A stretch of 64,000 nucleotides of DNA from Fidelibacterota bacterium UBA2986 (GTDB lineage: Bacteria; Fidelibacterota; Marinisomatia; Marinisomatales; AB-629-J13): contig DEAI01000008.1 in the NCBI GenBank assembly GCA_002346675.1, positions 1-64,000 of the forward strand, in the 5' to 3' direction. Shown piece after piece: positions 8,068 through 15,961 of the stretch. The stretch's first letter is position 1; each line of letters begins with the position of its first letter. The notes under the pieces are model-generated. The model saw only the letters and a program-made list of their open reading frames with translations. It ran no database searches and was not told the origin of the DNA. The position numbers and the translations under genes are program-made.

Positions 8068-11000
8068 TTTAATAATACCGTTTTTTGTGACAGAATTTGT
8101 TTATCGTCATTTTCCACCATGATAAAATATACACCACTCGTTAGATTACTGGCATCCCATTTTATAGAATGATTACCAGGTAAAATCTTTTCATCCAAAA
8201 GCACTTCAATCAATCGTCCTTGGATATCGTAAACTGAAACTTTCATGTCCGATATTTCTGGTATAGCAAACTGCAACATAGTAACTGGATTAAATGGATT
8301 GGGATGGGTTGGCAAGAGAGTAAATTCTGTTGGGGTTTGATAAAAGATGGACTTTCTTAAAATAAAAGTTTCTGATAATTCACTAAGTTCCAACACCTGA
8401 GTACCTTCGCATTTTAACACTTTTCCACTTTTATCTAAAATTTCCCATTTATGCCCATCTGTCACTATACACTCAATGATCAATGGTTGTCCATCATTCT
8501 CCACTTCAATCACACAAACATCTGCTGTGCATAGTTTGGTGTCACCCGCGAATCGGATGTCTTTTATACCTGGAGGTGGTTTTGGTGGAAGACTGAAACT
8601 CAATGGATTGTCTACCTCAATTTCGGCTCCAAAATATAAAGAATTAGTGTTAACGGTTAATGTATTCAAGTACTCTGGAGGTTGGAAGTATCTGGATTTG
8701 GTGAGAGTTGTGTAGGTTGATAAGGTAATTTCTCCTTCCCCAGAACTTCTAAGCCAATACCCATACCCTGGTTCTATGACTTCAGCTTGGATATAACCAT
8801 CGTCAAATCCGTAAACCGTACCTGGAATGATGAGATTGCTCTCATCTAAAATAGTGTTTACATCCAAAGGTGAGGAAATACCCCCAATGAGATTCCAGTC
8901 ATGATTAATAGTAATAGTAGTTTGGTTTATAAATTCTCCTGTAAAAGTACAGGCTTCAGCTTCTTCAAATCTGAGCCAATAGCCAGAGCCTATTTCCATT
9001 ATATCAATATCTGTATCAATGTAACCTCCCACAGAAAATCCATACAGTGTTGATTCATCCATATTGTTACATGGAAATAACCCGGTCTCTATAGGAAGGG
9101 AAATAAGGTCCCAGTTTTGTGAATAGTTGACAACAATTTCATTATTAATTATCTCGTTAAAAGGTAGGTTACAGTTCAATACACCATCTGCTGTAATCAT
9201 TTGAATATTTCCACTGAATAAATGTCCATATGGGACATTCTCATATTCAAAATAATAAAGTAGATCAACAATCGTAGGACCTGTGATATAAAAAAAACTA
9301 TATACCGGGTCTATTATTAATAAATATTGATCATCTGTTTGTAAGGTAAAATCTGGAGCATAGAGGTCAACCTCTGGTATGTCTATATAAAATAATAGTC
9401 CATTTCCCCATTCCGTATTAGGAATTATTTGAATGTTATTGATTGCAAATTCTTCGCATATTTCAAAACAGTTGGAGGTGTCCTGGATACTCAAATAATC
9501 TTCCACACAGTCCGGATATGTTCCGGGACATAATGAATTATATTCAATACTGAAACTGCTTAGGTTATCTAGTATATAGCAAATTTGTTGTGGTAGGTAG
9601 GTCAATTGATTATTGTATATATAAAACCATTGGAGATTATTGAGATTACCAATACTGCCGGGGATACTGGAAATCTGATTACCACCTAATTCCAAAAGAT
9701 TTAAGTTTGTTAAGTTTCCAATATCACCTGGGATGCTGGTGAGTTGATTAGCATTTAAGAAAATATCAGTTAATTCACTTAATGAGCTTAAGCCTTCTGG
9801 AATATCACCGCTTAATTCATAATCTAAATAGGTTGGCCATAATGTAGAACATTTGAACTCTATTAACCTCCCATTCCCCCATACCTGTTCCCCTAATTCA
9901 ATGGGTGATAAATAGGATGGCGGTGGGTTATTACCTGATTGTGAATTATCTATGAACCTCTGAAGTACATCTAGATCAGATTGATAAAAACAATTACCAT
10001 TATCCAAAACGTTGACGCTCTCAGGTAAATCTAAAATTTCTGTGTATCCAACTTCACATTGCCTTATAAAATTAATACTCATGTTAAAATTGATGAGATC
10101 CACCTCGCGCTCTGCTAATTCCTGTGGTCCATTTACAGGATTGATACGTACGAAATTATTTTCCGGAAGTCGTACTGAATAGTCTGTCCATCCGGAATCA
10201 AGTTCATGGCGGGGGTCCGGTCGGTAGTAATCAGTAGAAACAAAATGAGCTCCGCTTGTCAGGGCATCATCCCGGCGGGATGTATCTCCGGTTCGTGCTT
10301 GTTCTGTATCGGTGTCTGCCCGGGTGCGCACCAGATATCCCTGATTTACTCTATCTATAATTTCTGTTGAAGGTGTGTTGATGCCTAAAAATGCTGCTTC
10401 CGGAGTTCCGGGAGTTGCTTCGGTGAATAAAATACGACCAGAAAGAGATGGGTAACCATCCATGTAATTATTCATGAGGGTTCCTTGGTTATCTAATCCG
10501 AACATAATCTTTCCCCGAGCTTCTGCCAGAGTGGGCCATCCACCGTTTAAAACCGCATCTTCTAATGTAGAAAATTCTCCTCTCACTTCATCAGGGGTAA
10601 TAACTTTTTCTAAATCTTCACCAAAGACATCGCGAATATCAGCTTCCGCTTCTTCCAGTCCGGCTAGGTCAAATGGAATTGGAATGTTATAGGTTACAGA
10701 ATCAGGCAACAGCAACAGCAAATTCTCTAATTGGGGATACTCATCAAAATAATTTTCCAATCCTTCAGATTTACATTCAACCAATACAAAAATGGGGACA
10801 TGACCGGGATATGTATCAGACCATATTTTCAATTTTTCTAGTGCTGTTTTAAATGTAAAGAGGTGGGTATCAAAATCGATGTCAGGAAAATGGAGAACTT
10901 TGAGTCCGGGTTCGCTTAATTCAGGAATATCAGGTGTCCAATCCTGACCTGCAAGCCAACTCCCCATTTGGGAGGCAAACAATCCACCCTCCGGATCTCG

Positions 11001-11702
11001 GTAGACATCCAACTCTATTTGGCGGATTCCAAAATTTAGAAATTGGTCCGATAAAATTTCATGAGTGTAATCAATGGATATTCCTAATTCAGGAGCAAAT
11101 ACATTGATTACACCCATAAGAGTATCATACGGAGCAATGTGGTAACTGTTATGACTACCAACAACCTGAAGTTGGTTCAACTTTAACTCATTAATGAGAG
11201 TAAGGAGCGAATCATTTTGATTGAGATTCAGCCATCCTCCGTTTCGGTTTTCCCATCCATAAACTTTTGTGGTGTCATGTATGATGATGTTAGAAGAAAA
11301 ATCGAAGAATGATAATGTCAGGTATTCATCTTCCGTTAACCCTTCGTCTACATTTTCTGTGGAAGGATCATCTCCAAATATCTCAAGTATGAAATTAGAA
11401 CGATTGTCAAATTCAACTATTTCCGAATTTCCTGAACAAATCCCATTGGGATCAAAAGCGGCTATCCAATCTCCATTGGAAGCTGGATAGGTTTCAAAGG
11501 ATGCCTGCCCCAGAACGGTTGCAGAATATGGTGATTCATTATAATTGAATTCAGGAGGTTGAGGATATAAGAGGGTCAATGAAAATAGAATAAATCCTAT
11601 TATTTTCTTTTCCCATCTATTGAGTGGATTTGGTTTAGTCTTTCCCGTCAATACAATTTGGACAATGTGTAGGATTTTTCCATACAGGAATTTTGGTCTC
11701 AC
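8064..11702 (-). CDS. Ca2+-dependent PI-PLC-like secreted protein with leucine-rich repeats and sorting domain
   Basis: The product is about 1,212 residues from the GTG used here. A hydrophobic export segment KKIIGFILFSLTLLYPQ lies at residues 32-48, so the true start may be nearer (TTG at 11651 or a rare codon). In order: an N-terminal beta module (60-165); a phospholipase C TIM-barrel domain of the Ca2+-dependent bacterial type (about 175-540; GSHNSYHIAPYD with the catalytic His and IRQIELDVYRDP with acidic metal ligands); leucine-rich repeats (LTSIPGDIGNLTNLNLLELG); two WNLI/GYWLR modules; and a type IX-type tail (HPNPFNPVTM). Likely cell-surface or released; the substrate (phosphoinositide or other) is unknown. 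Confidence 0.8.
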   Translation of the reverse strand: MRPKFLYGKILHIVQIVLTGKTKPNPLNRWEKKIIGFILFSLTLLYPQPPEFNYNESPYSATVLGQASFETYPASNGDWIAAFDPNGICSGNSEIVEFDNRSNFILEIFGDDPSTENVDEGLTEDEYLTLSFFDFSSNIIIHDTTKVYGWENRNGGWLNLNQNDSLLTLINELKLNQLQVVGSHNSYHIAPYDTLMGVINVFAPELGISIDYTHEILSDQFLNFGIRQIELDVYRDPEGGLFASQMGSWLAGQDWTPDIPELSEPGLKVLHFPDIDFDTHLFTFKTALEKLKIWSDTYPGHVPIFVLVECKSEGLENYFDEYPQLENLLLLLPDSVTYNIPIPFDLAGLEEAEADIRDVFGEDLEKVITPDEVRGEFSTLEDAVLNGGWPTLAEARGKIMFGLDNQGTLMNNYMDGYPSLSGRILFTEATPGTPEAAFLGINTPSTEIIDRVNQGYLVRTRADTDTEQARTGDTSRRDDALTSGAHFVSTDYYRPDPRHELDSGWTDYSVRLPENNFVRINPVNGPQELAEREVDLINFNMSINFIRQCEVGYTEILDLPESVNVLDNGNCFYQSDLDVLQRFIDNSQSGNNPPPSYLSPIELGEQVWGNGRLIEFKCSTLWPTYLDYELSGDIPEGLSSLSELTDIFLNANQLTSIPGDIGNLTNLNLLELGGNQISSIPGSIGNLNNLQWFYIYNNQLTYLPQQICYILDNLSSFSIEYNSLCPGTYPDCVEDYLSIQDTSNCFEICEEFAINNIQIIPNTEWGNGLLFYIDIPEVDLYAPDFTLQTDDQYLLIIDPVYSFFYITGPTIVDLLYYFEYENVPYGHLFSGNIQMITADGVLNCNLPFNEIINNEIVVNYSQNWDLISLPIETGLFPCNNMDESTLYGFSVGGYIDTDIDIMEIGSGYWLRFEEAEACTFTGEFINQTTITINHDWNLIGGISSPLDVNTILDESNLIIPGTVYGFDDGYIQAEVIEPGYGYWLRSSGEGEITLSTYTTLTKSRYFQPPEYLNTLTVNTNSLYFGAEIEVDNPLSFSLPPKPPPGIKDIRFAGDTKLCTADVCVIEVENDGQPLIIECIVTDGHKWEILDKSGKVLKCEGTQVLELSELSETFILRKSIFYQTPTEFTLLPTHPNPFNPVTMLQFAIPEISDMKVSVYDIQGRLIEVLLDEKILPGNHSIKWDASNLTSGVYFIMVENDDKQILSQKTVLLK

Positions 11703-11817
11703 AAAATTTACATACTATTACAGAAGATCTTTTGTTTACATGCCAATGATTTTTCCCTTGATGAAATCTCTTTGCTCTCTTGTGTGCTGTCTCTTGTACT
11801 TTTTCTTTATAGTTCAA
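11635..11817 (-). CDS. Small basic zinc-ribbon protein (tentative)
   Basis: A 60-residue frame starts at TTG. The N-terminal half is strongly basic (ETAHKRAKRFHQGKNHWHVNKR). The C-terminal half has CKFC and CPNC separated by 12 residues, a four-cysteine zinc ribbon. It loosely recalls ribosomal protein L32 but lacks its N-terminus and spacing, so that name is not used. The 3' end overlaps the extreme 5' end of the PI-PLC-like gene by up to 68 bp in another frame. This supports a later start for that gene. No ATG start and only a weak Shine-Dalgarno were seen, so confidence is moderate. Confidence 0.45.
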   Translation of the reverse strand: MNYKEKVQETAHKRAKRFHQGKNHWHVNKRSSVIVCKFCETKIPVWKNPTHCPNCIDGKD

Positions 11818-11844
11818 TATCTAATCCGCAGAAACAGAGAATAA

Positions 11845-12699
11845 TTATATTCGTTTTAAGACCCAATATACAAAAGGTAAACAAACCAGATACATCAATA
11901 TTCCATATACGCCTGAGGGAAGACTTAATATGGATAACCCATTGGTTTGATTAAGAATTAAATTTCCAATTGTAATTCCTACTGTGGCATTTTGAATCCC
12001 TGATTCTATTGCTATGGTAACTGCCTGTTTTTTGTTTACATTGAACAGCTTACCGCTATTATAGCCAATGAATAACATTGATATAATCAGTGCAATAATT
12101 GCAGGTCCCAGAGATTTTAAATTATTAATAAACGCATTCCATTCACTTACAAGTGCTCCTGCTACAATTATAATAAATAATAATGTCGAAATTTTATTGG
12201 CAAATAGAGTAAATGAGTTAGCGAATGTATTATACTTTGTATTGACATATAAACCTATACAGACCGGAACTGCTGTAATGATGAACATTGTTAATCCTAA
12301 AGAAAGAATATTGATCGGTGGAGCATCAGATCCCATAAAGTATTCCATAGAAAACCCAACAATCAATGGCAATGTAATTACAGTAGCTATACTCACTATT
12401 GCGGTATATGAAATAGATAAGGCAGTATCACCTTTTACAAGTTTAGTGATTATATTGGAAGTTACACCTCCAGGACAACAGGCAAGGATCATCATCCCCA
12501 CAGCCATTTCATTTGGTAAGACAATAAGGGATACAATTATAAATGAAACTAAAGGTAGTATGATCATCTGATTTATAATCCCCACTGCAAATGCCTTTGG
12601 AAAACGAAAGACAATTCTGAAATCTTCAATGGTCAAGCCAAGTCCCAATGTGAACATTATAAAAATAAGAGATATAGGTAAAAAGACATCAATTATCAT
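11845..12699 (-). CDS. Bile acid:sodium symporter (BASS) family transporter
   Basis: The product is 284 residues with about nine hydrophobic helices. The family signature is clear: LTIEDFRIVFRFPKAF near residue 22, then LACCPGGVTSNIITKL at about 73-88 (the sodium-site crossover region) and GIQNATVGITIG near residue 233. Members import organic anions or 2-keto acids with Na+ across the inner membrane. The substrate cannot be read from sequence. A 27-bp gap separates it from the small zinc-ribbon frame downstream on the same strand. Confidence 0.9.
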   Translation of the reverse strand: MIIDVFLPISLIFIMFTLGLGLTIEDFRIVFRFPKAFAVGIINQMIILPLVSFIIVSLIVLPNEMAVGMMILACCPGGVTSNIITKLVKGDTALSISYTAIVSIATVITLPLIVGFSMEYFMGSDAPPINILSLGLTMFIITAVPVCIGLYVNTKYNTFANSFTLFANKISTLLFIIIVAGALVSEWNAFINNLKSLGPAIIALIISMLFIGYNSGKLFNVNKKQAVTIAIESGIQNATVGITIGNLILNQTNGLSILSLPSGVYGILMYLVCLPFVYWVLKRI

Positions 12700-12789
12700 A
12701 GCGATTATCCTTTAAAAATTATCTATCCTTTCCACTCAGTAAGCAAACGGAAAAAATTATTTAAATAATACTTGTAATATTATCATTAA

Positions 12790-13362
12790 TCAATTGATGC
12801 TCCAATGATCAGGTCCAATTATAAATTTAATTGCATTTCTATTTCTTTTGTTAAAATCTATAGAAGAAATTATAGGTGCATATGTCAAATATGAAAGCAT
12901 AGAAAACATAGACCAAGCAGATATTGCAGCAAATTCTTTTGAAACTCCATCAGTTACATAAGAACTATTTCCCATTTCGATACTGCCTGGAATAATAAGC
13001 AAAGATAAATATAAACTCCACTTCCTATGTAAATCTTTCCAAGTCCTAACATTACCAGCATATACGGCTTCTATATCATTTAGATTAACGCTTTCTAAAG
13101 ATTTGCGACCCAGTAGAGTTTTAGTTTCAAAGAATATATAGTTATCTTTAGTTCCGATAAATTGGCCTCCCAAAAATTTTGGATCTGGAAATATTTTATT
13201 TTTACACTTAATCAATATTAAATCATTAGAATTAATTGAATATTCATCAATAGAATTAGAAGATTCTTTTTTAAGTATAAGACTTTGATTGTAATTTGCA
13301 TTGAGTATCGTTAGTGATGCTGTTATTGTAATTAAAAATAATATTGCGTTATTTAATGGCAT
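12790..13362 (-). CDS. Hypothetical exported or membrane protein
   Basis: The product is 190 residues with no recognised family. An N-terminal hydrophobic stretch (AILFLITITASLTILNA) is a likely signal peptide. Residues about 45-105 are beta-rich with LILIKCKNKIFPDPKFLGG and LGRKSLESVNLNDIEAVYAG. Two further hydrophobic segments follow (WSLYLSLLIIPGSIEMG and ISAWSMFSMLSYLTYAPII). The last part is basic. No Shine-Dalgarno is evident before the ATG. It may be an envelope protein; nothing more can be supported. Confidence 0.6.
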   Translation of the reverse strand: MPLNNAILFLITITASLTILNANYNQSLILKKESSNSIDEYSINSNDLILIKCKNKIFPDPKFLGGQFIGTKDNYIFFETKTLLGRKSLESVNLNDIEAVYAGNVRTWKDLHRKWSLYLSLLIIPGSIEMGNSSYVTDGVSKEFAAISAWSMFSMLSYLTYAPIISSIDFNKRNRNAIKFIIGPDHWSIN

Positions 13363-13395
13363 TAGTAATTATTATAATCAGTTATGATAATTAGT

Positions 13396-13869
13396 TTAAT
13401 AACGTATACCTAATTTTTGATAAATAAAGGATAAAAGCCATGCGGGGCCAATAAGTAAAAACTGAACATCCTTAAAGAAGGATGGTTTCTTACCTTCAAT
13501 TTTATGACCTATAAACTGTCCAATCCAGGCAGGAATAAAGATTAACAGCGATGTTTGCCATAAAGGTAGACTAATATTTTGACAAAGCCAGTGATTTCCG
13601 AAGATGAGTAAACTTCCCATCAGTGTCATTCCCAAAAACATTATAACTGAGAGTCTAACATAAAACATCATGGCAAAAATTATAAATATGATCCCCCAAT
13701 TTAGAGGAAATCCTAGTCCCGTATCAGGGAAATAACCGTGAGGGATAGACCAGAATAATCCAATAGTACTGAACATAATGAGAGGGACACAAATCCAGTG
13801 AATTTTTTTATTTACCGGATTTTGATGACTTTCACTATACTCATCCAGCCATGTTTGCATAGTTTTCAT
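13396..13869 (-). CDS. Mpo1-like (DUF962/YGL010w) membrane protein
   Basis: The ATG at 13869 was chosen because a GGGAG Shine-Dalgarno sits 9 nt upstream; a GTG two codons earlier is possible. The product is about 157 residues and has the family hallmarks: a histidine near the N-terminus (YSESHQNPVNKKIHWICVP), NHWLCQNISLPLW, and WIGQFIGHKIEGKKPSFFKD. There are four hydrophobic helices. Yeast Mpo1 is an Fe-dependent dioxygenase that alpha-oxidises 2-hydroxy fatty acids. A similar reaction here is inference from the conserved histidines. Confidence 0.85.
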   Translation of the reverse strand: MKTMQTWLDEYSESHQNPVNKKIHWICVPLIMFSTIGLFWSIPHGYFPDTGLGFPLNWGIIFIIFAMMFYVRLSVIMFLGMTLMGSLLIFGNHWLCQNISLPLWQTSLLIFIPAWIGQFIGHKIEGKKPSFFKDVQFLLIGPAWLLSFIYQKLGIRY

Positions 13870-13963
13870 GAACACATTCTCCCTTGTTAGTAATTAAAAA
13901 TGATTCTCCTTTAGTTGGAAATGTAAGGGGTGAAATTGGGAAATTCAATAGGTTTTCTTTTAA

Positions 13964-15952
13964 TCATTGAATATCAGCCAAAGAAAATTCTGGTATCAAT
14001 ATTCGCTTTTGGTTCTTTACCCACCACTTACCTGATTTTTCTTTTACCTTCAAATCGGAAAATTGATAAGTGTAGAGCCAAACTTTTAAATACTTTGGTG
14101 TTTCGAACTCATTATCCAATAATTCTAAAACAGCTGGAGAGCCTTTTAAAATTTGATTTAAAAACCGATAAAACCAATGATACCCAGAAGGTATCCTCAG
14201 CCGGTTCATAAATGCAGCATGATCTTGAAAAGACTCGGGTTCATTTGTGTTCATTTGCCAATAGATTTCATCTACCTGTTCAAAGAACAAAGCTGCAAAC
14301 CACATTTGCCAATCCAATCTCGGCTGATGGGGTTGAACAAAACCAGGAGCACTGATTTCCATACCTGCTTTCCATTTAAATCGAATCTCTTCCCAATCGA
14401 CTCCGTTTTGGCTTTTCTCGATAACTAGTTCTGGTCTAGAAGTTGTCATTACAGAAAACAATCCATATGTATTTACAATACCAAATGGACGAATTGTTTG
14501 CAATGATTGTTGAATGAATTGAGGAAATTTAAAATCCGGGAAATAGCGAATGGAAGTGTGAGCACTACTCAGAATAACAATACAGAAAACAAATATAAAA
14601 GCAACGCGTCTTTTTATACTGGTCCATTTTATTGAACTTGTTTGTTGAAGAGTCCGAAAACTAACTCTATTTTTGAACCATTTTTTCAACACAGAGTCAT
14701 CCAAAAGGAAAATACAAAGCATCAAAGTCAGCAAATTAAAAAACGTATAATTTCCCGTCAAAAGAATGAGAATCATCAAAAGGGAAATATAAAACCATGC
14801 AATGAGTTTTATCCTTCTTGGACCGAATATAAAAAAGGGAATAACCAATTCCACAAAAAACATAAACCCGGTAGAAAGTTGATGAAACCAAACAGGCATT
14901 TGGTGCATGTACCACGCTGTCCAGGTAGCCAAGGGCTGAGTTTCATAATGATAGGTCAAAGCAGTCAGGTCCGTCCAGACCGGATCACCACTAACAATTT
15001 TAGTCACACCAGAAAAAAACATTAGACGAAACAACAGCCATCGCAATAAAAAAACACATCCAGTTGATAGTGTATGGGAATCATATTTTCGAAACAGCAT
15101 ACAGTTAGGAGCCAGCCATATTGCAAGAAATCCACTTTCCAATAAGAGGACATCCCATTGAAAACTAAGAAATCTTTGTCCACCTGTATACACAGATAGA
15201 TACAATATCCACAACACGACCATAGAAATTCTAGGTAAGAGTCCGATAACTGCCATAACGGAAATAACTATTCCTGAGATACAAATAAAATTCATCCCTC
15301 CAAAATCAGAGAAAAACCACTGTAGTGATGGAACTCGAAAAAATCCTGAGCTTCCGAATCGAGTTTTTACCTGTTCAAAAAAATCTGCAACCGGAAGTAT
15401 CCCATTGGCTCCCACCAATCCTTCCCACTGAATCCAAAATGAGGTAAATGCAATAAAATAAATGATACCCAATAGTTTCACAAAAATCCAGCGTGAAAAA
15501 TGATAGGAGGGTAGTTCAATACTATTACCCCAGAAGAACTTTGTAAGTTTACTGAAATATAATCGATGTTTTGCTATAAATGAGTAGCCGCAATCTGATA
15601 TTGATCGAAAAAAACTGATATTTTCATATATCCAATTAAGCCATCTAAAACAAAAGTTTGAGGAAAGTGAACTAAATACGGCTTCCGCTCCGTACAATAT
15701 CGTTCCATCAGGATGAATTAGGTAAACCGAAGATTGAAATTCCTTTTCAGCTAGAGGCGAAAATTTATTTCCACAATCTTGGAAAGAAATATAATCTATT
15801 CCTTTTTTAGTTAGTTGTTTCCATCTCATAATCCAAAATTTGCAAAAACCACACATTCCATCATAAACCATGGTTGGCTTTGTAGGTCGGAATATTTTAG
15901 GAAGTTTATCAGGTTTCCATTTTGACATGAGTGAGAAAGTTAATAATATCAT
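13964..15952 (-). CDS. DCC1-type thiol-oxidoreductase / lipase maturation factor-like fusion
   Basis: The product is 662 residues from this ATG; an alternative ATG at 15928 would give MSKWKPDK. Residues about 25-130 are a DCC/DUF393 domain with the motif VYDGMCGFCKFW and RWLNWIYEN. From about 150 the protein becomes a multi-pass lipase maturation factor-like membrane protein: WIQWEGLVGANGILPVADFF, SFQWDVLLLESGFLAIW, RLMFFSGVTKIVSGDPVW, with a soluble tail rich in Trp. In animals LMF1 helps lipases fold; the bacterial role is not known. Its start codon is 9 bp from that of the divergent acylase gene. Confidence 0.85.
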   Translation of the reverse strand: MILLTFSLMSKWKPDKLPKIFRPTKPTMVYDGMCGFCKFWIMRWKQLTKKGIDYISFQDCGNKFSPLAEKEFQSSVYLIHPDGTILYGAEAVFSSLSSNFCFRWLNWIYENISFFRSISDCGYSFIAKHRLYFSKLTKFFWGNSIELPSYHFSRWIFVKLLGIIYFIAFTSFWIQWEGLVGANGILPVADFFEQVKTRFGSSGFFRVPSLQWFFSDFGGMNFICISGIVISVMAVIGLLPRISMVVLWILYLSVYTGGQRFLSFQWDVLLLESGFLAIWLAPNCMLFRKYDSHTLSTGCVFLLRWLLFRLMFFSGVTKIVSGDPVWTDLTALTYHYETQPLATWTAWYMHQMPVWFHQLSTGFMFFVELVIPFFIFGPRRIKLIAWFYISLLMILILLTGNYTFFNLLTLMLCIFLLDDSVLKKWFKNRVSFRTLQQTSSIKWTSIKRRVAFIFVFCIVILSSAHTSIRYFPDFKFPQFIQQSLQTIRPFGIVNTYGLFSVMTTSRPELVIEKSQNGVDWEEIRFKWKAGMEISAPGFVQPHQPRLDWQMWFAALFFEQVDEIYWQMNTNEPESFQDHAAFMNRLRIPSGYHWFYRFLNQILKGSPAVLELLDNEFETPKYLKVWLYTYQFSDLKVKEKSGKWWVKNQKRILIPEFSLADIQ

Positions 15953-15961
15953 TGTTTAATC

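Noticed and set aside
11635..11817. Naming the zinc-ribbon frame as ribosomal protein L32
   Set aside because: The cysteine spacing (12 between pairs) and the N-terminus do not match L32, so only a generic zinc-ribbon call is supported.
12068..12571. Open frame of 167 codons on the plus strand
   Set aside because: It lies wholly antisense to the BASS transporter, whose membrane helices and CCPGG motif are clear. The antisense product shows no family or start signals.
14642..15025. Plus-strand frame of 127 codons
   Set aside because: Antisense to the LMF-like membrane region; the product is composition-biased and without family features.
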